Of a stretch of DNA of 53,348 nucleotides, positions 1-7,965 are shown one piece after another. The first letter of the stretch is position 1. Each line of letters starts with the position of its first letter. The position numbers and the translations under genes were made by a program. The stretch is from DASYAE01 sp036501535 (lineage in GTDB: Bacteria; Actinomycetota; Actinomycetes; Streptomycetales; Catenulisporaceae). Below the pieces are notes generated by a model. The model made no database searches and had not been told where the DNA came from. It saw only the letters and a program-made list of their open reading frames with translations. The DNA lies in the NCBI GenBank assembly GCA_036501535.1, contig DASYAE010000250.1, forward strand, positions 1-53,348, read 5' to 3'.

Positions 1-79
1 GGCACCGGGACTGGGCCCGGGGCCGCGCTCCCGCCGTTCGCCGCTCTCCGGCAGGCACGCCGGCTCTGGCCGAGGGCCG

Positions 80-661
80 CTACGCGTCATCGGACCGGAA
101 CATGTCCCGGGCGCGGTCGAGCAGCGCGGCGAACGGGCCGATCGTGTACTGCTTCGCGCTCGATCCGGCTATCTCCGGATGCGCGTGGGTCGGCGCCAGA
201 TGCTGCGCCGCGGCCAGCCGCAGACCCATCGTCAGCTGGTCCTGCTCGTCGCAGCTCGCCAGCACGGTCGGGAACTCGGCGGCCTCCTCGTGCGCCGCGT
301 GCTCCAGGAATGCCTGCTCCAGCCGGTCGAACAGCTTGCCGAACCGCGGGTCGTCCACGCCGACCTGCTCGAGGCCGGCGAGGAACAACGAGATCTCGGC
401 CTCCTCCTGGTCGCACGCGGAGGCCGTGCGCGAGCCCGCCGTCGTGCGGCTGATCGGGCGCAGCACCATCTCCTCGCCCGCCTCGTGCACCGCAAGCATC
501 TCCCGCAGGTCGTCGAACAGCTCGCGCGCGCCGTCGCCGTGCGCGCGCTTGACGGCCGCGAACATGTCCCTGATCCGGCCGTGCTGTTTTACCAGCACCG
601 AGATCGCGCTGCCCGCGGGGATCCGGTCGGTGGTCATGTACTGCGTGTGAACGTGGCTCAT
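80..661 (-). CDS. Hemerythrin HHE domain protein
   Basis: A 193-residue protein with a four-helix hemerythrin-like cation-binding pattern: His27 in QHGR, His59 and Glu63 in VHEAGEE, His121/His124/Glu125 in LEHAAHEE, and His154/His159 near the end. Proteins of this family bind a non-haem di-iron centre and serve in oxygen, NO or iron sensing or storage in the cytoplasm; which of these applies here cannot be read from the sequence. The ATG at 661 is chosen because the longer open frame upstream has no hemerythrin-like sequence; an ATG eight codons later is an alternative, and AGGAAGGA lies rather far upstream. It is the last gene before the left window edge and is read away from the NADH dehydrogenase gene. 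Confidence 0.85.
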   Translation of the reverse strand: MSHVHTQYMTTDRIPAGSAISVLVKQHGRIRDMFAAVKRAHGDGARELFDDLREMLAVHEAGEEMVLRPISRTTAGSRTASACDQEEAEISLFLAGLEQVGVDDPRFGKLFDRLEQAFLEHAAHEEAAEFPTVLASCDEQDQLTMGLRLAAAQHLAPTHAHPEIAGSSAKQYTIGPFAALLDRARDMFRSDDA

Positions 662-840
662 AAGATCGTGGCCCTGTCCTTCCTGGTCGAGCGGCCTGCC
701 GCGGCCGCGTCTGGCCGTTTTCCCGGACACCTTCGTATGGCCGCTTATTCCGGGCCGAAACGGCCGACGGCCGGCCCGCGGCGCAACGCGCCGTGAACCG
801 GCCGGTCGGAAGGGGCCGGGCGCGGAAAGAACCAGCAGAA

Positions 841-2214
841 TCAGGGATATGTCGCGCGATCGGCCTCGCGGCCGGTCTCCTGCAGGGCGGTGCGGCCGAA
901 GACCTGTTGGGCCGTCACCGCGCGCTCGGAGCGGCCGCGGCCTATGAAGCTGACGGCCCAGTGCAGCACCGTCGTCACCCGCTGCCGGAATCCGACCAGG
1001 TACAGCAAGTGAATGAACAGCCACAGGAACCACGCCGTGATCCCGTAGAGGTGGACCCGCCCGACGCTGGCTACCGCGCTGAACCGCGATACCGTCGCCA
1101 TGCTGCCCTTGTCGTGATAGACGAACGGCTCCTGCGAAGGCCGGCCGCGCAGCTTCGCCCCGATCATCCGGGCGGCGTGCCGGCCGCTCTGGATCGCCAC
1201 CTGCGCGACGCCGGGCAGCGCGTCCAGCGCCATGCCGTCGCCGACCACGAAGATCTCCGGGTGGTCCGGCACGGTGCAGTCCGGCAGCACCTTGATCCGC
1301 CCGGCCCGGTCCGTCGGCGCGCCGGTCGCCTCGGCCAGCCGGTGCGAGAACGGCGCGGCCGCCACGCCCGCGGCCCAGATCTTGGTCCTCGCCTCGATCC
1401 GCTCGTGCGGCCCGTCGTGTACGGACACCTCGATGCCCTGCGCGTCCACGCCCACCACCATGGTGCCCAACCGCACCTCGACGCCCAGGCCCTCCAGCCG
1501 CTGCTTGGCCCGCTCCGACAGGTGGTCGCCGAACGTGGGCAGCACCGCGTCGACCCCGTCGATCAGCACGATCCGCGCCTTGCGGGTGTCCGCCCTCCGG
1601 TACTCCTTCGGCAGCGCCCGGTGCGCCAGCTCCGCGATCTGCCCGGCCATCTCGACCCCCGTCGCCCCGGCGCCGACCACGACGAAGGTCAGCCAGCGGG
1701 CCCTGATCTTCGGGTCCGGCTCCAGCTCGGCCAGCTCGAAGGCGCCGAAGATCCGGCCGCGCTGCTCCAGCGCGTCGTCGATGCTCTTGAGCCCGGGGGC
1801 GAACTCGGCGAACTCGTCGTGCCCGAAATAGGACTGGCTGGCCCCGGTCGCCACGATCAGGCTGTCGTAGCCGACCGTGAACGGCTCGCCGCGGCCCGGC
1901 GCGCGGGCGGTCACGGTCCGCTGCTCCGGGTCGATGCCGACCGCCTCGCCGAGCAGCACCTGCGCGTTGCGCTGGCGGCGCAGGATCTCACGGGTGGCCG
2001 GGGCGATCTCGCCCTGCGAGAGGATGCCGGTGGCCACCTGGTAGAGCAGCGGCTGGAAGAGGTGGTGCGGGGTCGCGGCCAGCAGAGTGACGTCGACGTC
2101 CTCGTGCCGCAGCGCCTTGATCGCGAACAGTCCGCCGAAGCCCGACCCGATAACCAGAGCCCGGTGTCTACCGCCGGAATCCGCGTCAAGCTGTGCCTCG
2201 AGCGAGTCAACCAC
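841..2214 (-). CDS. ndh: Type II NADH dehydrogenase (NDH-2-like flavoprotein)
   Basis: A 457-residue FAD/NAD(P)H oxidoreductase of the NDH-2 type, which passes electrons from NADH to membrane quinone without pumping protons. Visible are the FAD-binding GSGFGG (residues 23-28), the quinone/flavin-region motif LYQVATG (57-63), a second dinucleotide fold VVVGAGATGVEMAG (178-191), the late FAD motif VVGDG (323-327), and a C-terminal hydrophobic segment FLWLFIHLLYLVGF (396-409) that would anchor it to the membrane. The start is GTG at 2214 with GGAGG six bases upstream. It overlaps the end of the preceding LuxR-type gene by 8 bases, so the two are probably translationally coupled. The length is normal for actinobacterial NDH-2. 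Confidence 0.9.
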   Translation of the reverse strand: MVDSLEAQLDADSGGRHRALVIGSGFGGLFAIKALRHEDVDVTLLAATPHHLFQPLLYQVATGILSQGEIAPATREILRRQRNAQVLLGEAVGIDPEQRTVTARAPGRGEPFTVGYDSLIVATGASQSYFGHDEFAEFAPGLKSIDDALEQRGRIFGAFELAELEPDPKIRARWLTFVVVGAGATGVEMAGQIAELAHRALPKEYRRADTRKARIVLIDGVDAVLPTFGDHLSERAKQRLEGLGVEVRLGTMVVGVDAQGIEVSVHDGPHERIEARTKIWAAGVAAAPFSHRLAEATGAPTDRAGRIKVLPDCTVPDHPEIFVVGDGMALDALPGVAQVAIQSGRHAARMIGAKLRGRPSQEPFVYHDKGSMATVSRFSAVASVGRVHLYGITAWFLWLFIHLLYLVGFRQRVTTVLHWAVSFIGRGRSERAVTAQQVFGRTALQETGREADRATYP

Positions 2215-2743
2215 GATAAGCCTCCAGACGGCGGTGGGCCGGCCGAGACGGCGCGGCCCCGGCCGTATCGCGCTCGGGGCGCAGACGGCCCGGCGGGTTC
2301 GCCTTCACGACCAGCAGGCCGCTGCGGAACGCGATGTCGACGGCTTGAGCGCGGCGGCCTACCCCGAGTTTGGTGTAGATCCGCCGCAGGTGCGACTTGA
2401 CCGTCGCCGGCGCGATACCGAGCACATGCCCGACCTGCGAGTCGGTCATACCGAAGGCTATACCCGCCAGAACCTGCCGCTCGCGGGCGGAGATGGAGTC
2501 GCTCGGCAGGACCCGCCGGCCGCAGTCGAGCATCCCCCGGCAGTAGGCGATGGCCACCGCGTGGGCCACGTTGCGCGTCCCGAGGGTGTCGAGGATGTGC
2601 GCCACATGGCTTTTGACGGTCGGCTCGGTGACCCCGAGCGCGTCCGCGGCCTGGGACTTCGTGGCGCCGTCGGCGATCAGCTCCAGGATCTGCAGCTGGC
2701 GCGCGGTCAGCGGTCGGGACGGCAGGGGGAGTGGGGCTGTCAC
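2207..2743 (-). CDS. Small regulator with two tandem LuxR-type HTH domains
   Basis: A 178-residue protein made almost only of two LuxR/FixJ-type DNA-binding domains: residues about 12-72 (LTARQLQILELIADGATKSQ start, second helix TEPTVKSHVAHIL) and about 84-146 (ISARERQVLAGIAFGMTDSQ start, second helix APATVKSHLRRIYTKLGV). There is no receiver, ligand-binding or ATPase domain. GTG at 2743 is chosen because GAGGA lies eight bases upstream and no domain sequence precedes it. The stop overlaps the ndh start, so it probably regulates or is co-expressed with the NADH dehydrogenase. The doubled HTH could bind two direct half-sites as a monomer; that is inference. Confidence 0.85.
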   Translation of the reverse strand: MTAPLPLPSRPLTARQLQILELIADGATKSQAADALGVTEPTVKSHVAHILDTLGTRNVAHAVAIAYCRGMLDCGRRVLPSDSISARERQVLAGIAFGMTDSQVGHVLGIAPATVKSHLRRIYTKLGVGRRAQAVDIAFRSGLLVVKANPPGRLRPERDTAGAAPSRPAHRRLEAYRG

Positions 2744-3050
2744 GGCGCGGTCCTCGATTCGCGGCTGACACGAGACGCGGCCCGCGTCGGGTGCTCGGGT
2801 GGTTCCGGCTGCCCCGAATGCGGGTGGACAAACCCCCCGCCGGCCGCGAAAGCCCGGCCGGGAGCTGCGCCGCCCGGGAATCGCCCAACAGAGTAAGAAT
2901 TCGTATTCGTCGGCGCCGATCCGCTGGTCGGCGCGGCCGATAGCGCTTGCGCCGGCGCCGACGTCCGGTCGAGGTCCGGCTGTTTCAACCCGATCCGGCC
3001 GGGCACTCGGCGCCGTCCGAACCGTTTGCGAGCGACGAGGAGCATCGGCG
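2744..3050. other. Divergent intergenic region
   Basis: This 307-base gap lies between two divergent genes and should carry promoters for both. I see a 6-bp inverted repeat CCGGCC/GGCCGG (2840-2845 and 2856-2861) and a short dyad GAAT-TCGT-ATTC (2897-2908) in the most AT-rich part, but no convincing -35/-10 pair. No small gene is supported. Confidence 0.4.
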
Positions 3051-3629
3051 GTGACTGAAGGAGCCGACCGCGACGCGGAAGCGGTCGAGGAGTACTGGCA
3101 GACACTGCGGTCGGCGCAGTCCGACGAGATCGTGGCCGAGGCCGAGGACGTGCTGGCCTCGGCGTGGGCGGTCGAACTCGAGGAGGTCCGGCGCGCCACG
3201 CTGCGGGCCGCCGCGTGCGCCCGGACGGCCTATGCCGCCGCGCGCACGCTGGTGCGGGTCAAGCGGACCGAGGGCTCGCAGCGGGATCTCGCGCAGGCGC
3301 ACCACGAGCTGGAGAAGGCGGAGGCGGAGCAGCAGCGCAGCCTCGACGCGGCGAACGCCCTGCTGGCCGCGGTCGACGAGGAGTTCGAGCTGATCTGCCT
3401 GGCCGCCGAGGAGCGCGAGGCGGTCTCCCAGACCAACCGGATCCTGGTGCGCAGCGCCTGGAAGGCCGCGTATGGCGCAGCCGATACCTCGGATGGCTGC
3501 CCCGAGGCCGGGGACAGGGACCGGGACGAGGACGAGGCCGGCGAATCCGGTGGAACGGACCCGGACCGGCAGCGGCCCGCGGAAGGCGGTGACGGGCTGT
3601 TCTGGGTCGAAGGACCCGAAGATCCGTAA
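3051..3629 (+). CDS. Coiled-coil protein of unknown function
   Basis: A 192-residue soluble protein I do not recognise. Residues 1 to about 140 are a continuous charged helix with heptad-like spacing, rich in Glu, Ala, Arg and Gln, so a coiled coil is likely. The tail from about residue 150 is very acidic and low-complexity (DRDRDEDEAGESGGTDPD region) and ends in a short hydrophobic FWVEGPEDP segment. GTG at 3051 is chosen because GAGGAG lies about nine bases upstream; the open frame continues further back without meaningful sequence. No signal peptide or membrane segment is seen. It stands alone between the LuxR-type gene (divergent) and the polyketide operon. Confidence 0.6.
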   Translation: MTEGADRDAEAVEEYWQTLRSAQSDEIVAEAEDVLASAWAVELEEVRRATLRAAACARTAYAAARTLVRVKRTEGSQRDLAQAHHELEKAEAEQQRSLDAANALLAAVDEEFELICLAAEEREAVSQTNRILVRSAWKAAYGAADTSDGCPEAGDRDRDEDEAGESGGTDPDRQRPAEGGDGLFWVEGPEDP

Positions 3630-3860
3630 ATAGGCCGAATGTAGCGGTCGACGCGCCTGAGGCACTGCAGAGCCCTGCCGAACGGCCTGGTCGGCGCGGT
3701 ATCAATTCGCCGGCGGATGGGTACGGCTGCGGTGGATGACCGGCGAGTCGGCGCCGCGCCTCTCGTCTTGCCAGCCCGGCGACCGGTCCCGGACGCGCCT
3801 GATCGAAGGACAACGAACGTGCCTGATGACCGCGTGCGCCACCGTACCTGCGCCCGAAGC

Positions 3861-3866
3861 GATAAC
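3861..3866 (+). promoter_or_regulatory. Possible -10 element (GATAAC) of the PKS operon
   Basis: GATAAC ends eight bases before the ATG at 3875, and no Shine-Dalgarno sequence lies between, so the operon mRNA may be leaderless or nearly so. No clear -35 is visible. Confidence 0.35.
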
Positions 3867-3874
3867 GTCCGCGG

Positions 3875-4933
3875 ATGACGCGTATTGCAGCAGTCCGCAG
3901 CGCATTACCCATCCACCGGCACCGGCAGGACGAACTGGCCGAGATGACGGCACGGCTGTGCGACACGGACGCGGCGCAGAGGTCCCTGATCGACCGGCTG
4001 TACGCGAACGCCGGCGTCGAGACCAGGCACACCGTCCTTCCGCTGGCCGACTACGGCAAGCTCGAGGGGCTCGGCCCGACCAACGACCTCTACATCGAGC
4101 ACGCCACCGACCTGGGCGAGCAGGCGGTCCGCGCCGCGCTGGAGGCCGGCTCGGTCGCGGCGGACGAGGTCGACCTGCTCATCGCCACCTCCGTCACCGG
4201 CGTCGCAGTGCCTTCCCTCGACGCCCGGCTGATCGCTCGTTTGGGCCTGCGTCCGACGGTGAAGCGCATTCCCCTGTTCGGCCTAGGCTGCGTGGCCGGC
4301 GCGGCCGGACTGGCCCGGCTGCACGACTACCTGCTTGCTTGGCCCAAGCAGACCGCGGTGCTGCTGTCCGTGGAGCTGTGCTCGCTCAGCATCCCATTCA
4401 CCCACCCGGCGACCGCGGACCTCGTGGTCAGCGCGCTGTTCGGGGACGGCTCGGCGGCGCTGGTCGCCCGCGGCGCACGGCGCAGGGCCGTCGCGGGGCC
4501 TGAGGTCGTCGCCACGCACAGCGAGGTCTGCCCCGACTCGGTCGGCGCGCTCGGCTGGCGTCTGGGCTCCGACGGCTTCCGCATCGTGCTGTCCACCGGG
4601 CTGCCCGACGTCGTCGCGCGGCGGCTCGGCGACTGCGTCGGCGGGTTCCTCGCCGCGCACGGCCTGGCCGTCGAGGACATGCGCGCGTGGATCTGCCACC
4701 CCGGCGGCCCCAACGTGATCGACGCCGTGCAGCGCAGCCTCGCCCTGCCCGACGACGCGATGGCAGCCTCCCGCCGTTCGCTGGCCCGGGTCGGTAACCT
4801 GTCGTCCGCGTCGGTGCTGCACATCCTGCAGGACGTCATCGCCGCCGAGGACGGCCCGCCGCCCGGAGCGCACGGCCTGCTGATCGGGCTGGGGCCGGGT
4901 GTGAGCATCGAGCTGGTCCTGCTGCGCTGGTAG
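3875..4933 (+). CDS. Type III polyketide synthase (chalcone/stilbene synthase family)
   Basis: A 352-residue homodimeric ketosynthase of the type III PKS family, which extends an acyl-CoA starter with malonyl-CoA and cyclises the chain to a resorcinol, pyrone or related ring. The catalytic triad is visible: Cys139 in FGLGCVAGAAG, His275 in ICHPGG and Asn308 in RVGNLSSAS. The length is normal. The downstream ICMT-like methyltransferase and FAD oxidoreductase give the same order as the Streptomyces srsABC phenolic-lipid operon (PKS, methyltransferase, hydroxylase; established knowledge), so an alkylresorcinol, alkylpyrone or alkylquinone product is the best inference. The starter and product cannot be read from the sequence. 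Confidence 0.92.
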   Translation: MTRIAAVRSALPIHRHRQDELAEMTARLCDTDAAQRSLIDRLYANAGVETRHTVLPLADYGKLEGLGPTNDLYIEHATDLGEQAVRAALEAGSVAADEVDLLIATSVTGVAVPSLDARLIARLGLRPTVKRIPLFGLGCVAGAAGLARLHDYLLAWPKQTAVLLSVELCSLSIPFTHPATADLVVSALFGDGSAALVARGARRRAVAGPEVVATHSEVCPDSVGALGWRLGSDGFRIVLSTGLPDVVARRLGDCVGGFLAAHGLAVEDMRAWICHPGGPNVIDAVQRSLALPDDAMAASRRSLARVGNLSSASVLHILQDVIAAEDGPPPGAHGLLIGLGPGVSIELVLLRW

Positions 4934-5004
4934 CGAGAAAAAGGCGCGCAAATGCCAACAAGCACAGCGTCAACAAGCACAGCGCCAACGAGCTGAGGAG
5001 CCCG

Positions 5005-5598
5005 GTGTCGGCCTCGTACGTGGTCTACTACACCCTGATCGCCGCGGTCTGCGCCGAGCGCGTCGCGGAACTGGTGATAGCGAAGCGCAACGCGGCCTGG
5101 AGCTTCGCGCGCGGCGCCGTCGAATACGGCTTCGCGCACTACCCGCCGATGGTGGTCCTGCATACCGGCCTGCTGGTCGGCTGCATCGTCGAGCCGCTGG
5201 CCGCGCACCGGACGTTCGTGGCCTGGCTCGGCTGGCCGATGATCGCGCTCGAGCTGGCGGCGCAGGCGCTGCGCTGGTGGTGCATCAGCACGCTGGGCCC
5301 GCGCTGGAACACGCGCGTGATAGTGGTGCCGGGACTGCCGCTGGTGCGCACGGGGCCCTATCGCCACGCGTGGCTCAAGCACCCGAACTACGTCGCCGTC
5401 GTGGTCGAGGGCGTGGCGCTGCCGCTGGCCGGGTCGGCGTGGATCACCGCGGCCGTGTTCACCGTGCTGAACGCGGTCCTGCTGACGGTGCGGATCCGCT
5501 GCGAGGCCCGGGCCCTGGGGACGGTCCCGGCGTCGACCGAGTGGTCCGCGTCGGCTGGGTCGGCTGGGTCGGCTGGACCGGCCGAGGGTTCGCCGTGA
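5005..5598 (+). CDS. Isoprenylcysteine carboxyl methyltransferase-like membrane methyltransferase
   Basis: A 197-residue integral membrane protein of the ICMT/phospholipid-methyltransferase family. It has hydrophobic segments near residues 5-22, 47-65, 72-92 and 137-165 and the SAM-binding C-terminal signature: GPYRHAWLKHPNY (117-129), VVVEG (132-136) and the Arg/Glu pair in RIRCEARAL (163-171). In this setting it probably O-methylates the polyketide phenol, like SrsB. GTG at 5005 has GAGGAG upstream. The C-terminal tail is a low-complexity Ser/Ala/Gly stretch written by a short tandem repeat of TCGGCTGGG at about 5560-5580. Its TGA overlaps the next ATG (ATGs at 5598), so the two genes are coupled. 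Confidence 0.87.
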   Translation: MSASYVVYYTLIAAVCAERVAELVIAKRNAAWSFARGAVEYGFAHYPPMVVLHTGLLVGCIVEPLAAHRTFVAWLGWPMIALELAAQALRWWCISTLGPRWNTRVIVVPGLPLVRTGPYRHAWLKHPNYVAVVVEGVALPLAGSAWITAAVFTVLNAVLLTVRIRCEARALGTVPASTEWSASAGSAGSAGPAEGSP

Positions 5599-6641
5599 TG
5601 GACGTGCTCGTGGCCGGCGGCGGTCCGGCCGGCCTGGCCACGGCGATCCTCGCGGCGCGCGCCGGCATGGCGGTGACCGTCGCGGAGCCGCGGCCCGGAC
5701 CGATCGACAAGGCCTGCGGAGAAGGCCTGATGCCCTCGGCGTTGACCAGGCTGCTCGCGCTCGGCGTCGACCCGCCGGGCCGCCCGCTGCTCGGGATCCG
5801 GTATGCCGACGCCGGGCATAGTGCCGACGCGCTGTTCCGCGGGACGCCGGGGCGCGGCGTGCGGCGGACGGCGCTGCACGCGGCGCTCGCGGAATGCGCG
5901 GCGAAGGAGGGGGTGATCGTCGTCCCGGCCCGGGTCGACGGGTTCGAGGGGCACGCCGATCATGTGGAGGCCGCGGGGATGCGGGCGCGGTATCTGGTCG
6001 CCGCGGACGGCCTTCACTCGCCGATCCGGCGGGCCTGCGGACTGGACCCGGCACCGGGCTCAGGCTCAGGCTCGGACTCCGCGCGGTCGCGCTTCGGCCT
6101 GCGCCGGCACTATCGGCTCGAGCCGTGGGCTGATCTGGTCGAGGTCCACTGGTCGGACCAGTCGGAGGCGTATGTCACTCCGGTGGCCGACGGCCTCGTC
6201 GGTGTCGCGATCCTCGGACCGCAGCGCGGCGGCTTCGACACCCGGCTCGCCGCGTTCCCGGCGCTCCGCGAGAGGCTGGCCGGAGCCGCCGCGGACGGAA
6301 CCGACCGCGGTGCCGGACCGCTGCGGCAGGACGTGCGCCGGCGGATCTGCGCCGACAGGGTGCTGCTGGTCGGCGACGCGTCGGGATATGTCGATGCACT
6401 GACCGGCGAGGGCATCAGCGTGGCCCTGGCCCAGGCGGCGGCGCTCGTCGACTGCCTGCGCACCGGCCGGGCCGGTGAGTACGAGCGGCGGTGGCGGCAG
6501 GTCTCCCGTAAGTCCCGCGCGCTGACCTCGGGACTGCTGTGGGCGCGCGGGAATCCGTTGCTGGGGCACCGGATCGTGCCGACCGCCGCGCGGCTGCCGC
6601 GAGTCTTCGCGGCGGTGGTCAACCAGGTCGCAGCGGGCTGA
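5598..6641 (+). CDS. FAD-dependent oxidoreductase (geranylgeranyl reductase/hydroxylase type)
   Basis: A 347-residue flavoprotein with the N-terminal FAD motif VAGGGPAG (5-12), the DKACGEG segment (37-43) typical of geranylgeranyl-reductase-like and hydroxylase flavoproteins, AADGLHSPIRRA (second FAD contact) and the late GDASGYVDALTGEG motif. By position it corresponds to SrsC, which hydroxylates the resorcinol ring toward a quinone; the CGEG motif leaves a reductase role on a prenyl chain open. ATG at 5598 shares a base with the preceding TGA, the usual sign of translational coupling; GTG one codon earlier is possible. A Gly/Ser-rich loop (GSGSGSDSARS) interrupts the middle. Confidence 0.85.
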   Translation: MDVLVAGGGPAGLATAILAARAGMAVTVAEPRPGPIDKACGEGLMPSALTRLLALGVDPPGRPLLGIRYADAGHSADALFRGTPGRGVRRTALHAALAECAAKEGVIVVPARVDGFEGHADHVEAAGMRARYLVAADGLHSPIRRACGLDPAPGSGSGSDSARSRFGLRRHYRLEPWADLVEVHWSDQSEAYVTPVADGLVGVAILGPQRGGFDTRLAAFPALRERLAGAAADGTDRGAGPLRQDVRRRICADRVLLVGDASGYVDALTGEGISVALAQAAALVDCLRTGRAGEYERRWRQVSRKSRALTSGLLWARGNPLLGHRIVPTAARLPRVFAAVVNQVAAG

Positions 6642-6655
6642 CTCGGCGCAGGGCG

Positions 6656-6686
6656 CGCGGGCGGCTGGGCGGCCGGGCGGCCCGCG
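6656..6686. terminator. Hairpin between convergent genes
   Basis: CGCGGGC (6656-6662) can pair with GCCCGCG (6680-6686) around a GC-rich loop that can itself fold. It sits between the stops of the convergent oxidoreductase and UbiA genes and would serve both. There is no T-run, as is common in actinomycetes. Confidence 0.5.
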
Positions 6687-6699
6687 TGCAGACGCTCCG

Positions 6700-7503
6700 T
6701 CAGGTCAGCTTGCCGCCGCGCAGGAGGAGCAGCGCGACGTCGAGGACGGCCAGGCCGAGCGTCGCGAGGAACGGCAGCCGGCTGGCCGGCCTGATCCGCG
6801 AGATCGACGCGACCGTCAGGGCGAGCGCGCCGCTCGCGGCGAGGCCGGCCCAGCCGACCGGACCCACGGTTCCCGCGGGGCCGAAGACCAGCAGCAGCGA
6901 AGCGGTCAGCAGCGAGGCGGCGGCGGCGAGACGGGAGCGGTCGGGGCCGAGCAACTGGGGCAGGCCGCGCACGCCCGCGCCGAGGTCGTCCTCGATATCA
7001 GGGAGCACATTCGCGGCGTGCGCGCCGACGCCGAGCAGCGCGCCGGCCGCGAGGGCCCACGGCTGCGGCCACGGATGGCCCGGCAGCGCGAGGGTGATGA
7101 ACGCGGGTAGCAGACCGAAGGCGACCGCATAAGGCAGAGGCGAAAGCTTGGTGCGCTTCACGCCGAGGTTGTAGGACCACGCGGCGGCGACCCCGATAAG
7201 GTGCGCGGCGCCGGCGGCCAGTCCGTTGGCGAGCGAGAGCGGAACGCAGAGCGCCAACGCGCAGCCGGCGGCGATAGCCACCGTTCGCGGCGCGACCGTC
7301 CCATTGGCGATCGGCTTGTCCGCGCGCCCGGCCGCGAGATCCCGCGCGAGATCGATCCGGTCGTTCGACCAGCCGACCGAGAGCTGTCCGCTCAGGATGG
7401 TCGCCGCGACCAGCGCGGTGCCCGCGCCGCCGCGGCCCGAAGCGGCGGCCAGCGCGGTGATGACGGCGGTGACGGCGGCCGACGGCGCGGGATGACACGC
7501 CAT
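6700..7503 (-). CDS. UbiA family prenyltransferase
   Basis: A polytopic membrane protein of about 267 residues that transfers an isoprenyl chain to an aromatic or similar acceptor. The two Mg-diphosphate motifs are visible: NDRIDLARD (47-55, NDxxDxxxD) and DIEDD (169-173), together with about seven to nine hydrophobic segments. It faces the type III PKS operon tail to tail, so it may prenylate that product; this is inference from proximity. The start is uncertain: ATG at 7503 has only a weak Shine-Dalgarno, and homologues often begin slightly before the ACHP motif, so GTG four codons upstream is an alternative. No lesion is seen. Confidence 0.85.
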   Translation of the reverse strand: MACHPAPSAAVTAVITALAAASGRGGAGTALVAATILSGQLSVGWSNDRIDLARDLAAGRADKPIANGTVAPRTVAIAAGCALALCVPLSLANGLAAGAAHLIGVAAAWSYNLGVKRTKLSPLPYAVAFGLLPAFITLALPGHPWPQPWALAAGALLGVGAHAANVLPDIEDDLGAGVRGLPQLLGPDRSRLAAAASLLTASLLLVFGPAGTVGPVGWAGLAASGALALTVASISRIRPASRLPFLATLGLAVLDVALLLLRGGKLT

Positions 7504-7723
7504 CAGCAGCCCGACGCCCGCCCGCGCGGGGCTGCTTCGCTCCGGCCGGGCAGGCCGGGTCAGGTCGGGAGAGGCGATGCCGAGCGCTCCGAGGGCCGGG
7601 CGGGCAGGCGCCCGCTGGGGTGGGGGCCGATACCCGGCCGCTCGGGGAAGTCTGGCACGATCGCAGACCGGGGACCAGCCAGGCCGGGTCGGGGGAGGGC
7701 GGCGGCGAGACGGTGGCAGGTGC

Positions 7724-7872
7724 TGAAATAACAGGCCCATCTGAAGGCGGGGTGGCGATTGGTGGCGATTGGTGGCGGCTAGTGGTGAATTGGCGAGGGC
7801 CTGTCGCGGCGGCCGGCGCGGATGCTGGTTTGCCGGTCGGCGCAGCTGCCGGTTGGTTGAAATAACAGGCCC
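7724..7872. repeat. Pair of 15-bp direct repeats
   Basis: TGAAATAACAGGCCC occurs exactly at 7724-7738 and again at 7858-7872. The pair flanks the GGTGGCGATT tandem repeat. Such long identical words are unexpected by chance in non-coding DNA and may mark a past insertion, duplication or small repeat element. Confidence 0.75.
7751..7780. repeat. 10-bp tandem repeat GGTGGCGATT
   Basis: Two perfect copies (7751-7770) and a third diverged at its last three bases (7771-7780). Confidence 0.8.
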
Positions 7873-7910
7873 TGCAGTCAGAGGGTTGAAAGACAAATAC
7901 AGAAGCGGCG

Positions 7911-7965
7911 GCGCAGCTAGGAAGTGCGATGTAGGCGGTTGGCGGCGGCGCGGCTAAGAAGTGCG
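7911..7965. repeat. Duplicated 3' end of the monooxygenase gene
   Basis: The 18-mer at 7911-7928 (GCGCAGCTAGGAAGTGCG) matches 7948-7965 at 16 of 18 positions. The second copy contains the gene's own last codons and stop (Arg-Thr-Ser-stop on the minus strand); the first copy also encodes Arg-Thr-Ser-stop. Confidence 0.65.

Larger units (their letters stand above)
7504..7953. other. Repeat-rich intergenic region
   Basis: No credible gene in 450 bases. It contains a 10-bp tandem repeat, two 15-bp direct copies of TGAAATAACAGGCCC 134 bases apart, and a partial copy of the end of the neighbouring monooxygenase gene. The part from about 7720 is less GC-rich than the flanks. The upstream part (7504-7700) is an open extension of the UbiA frame without motif support. 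Confidence 0.5.

Noticed and set aside
1..79. A gene end at the left edge
   Set aside because: Too short to judge; no stop, motif or ribosome site that supports a gene.
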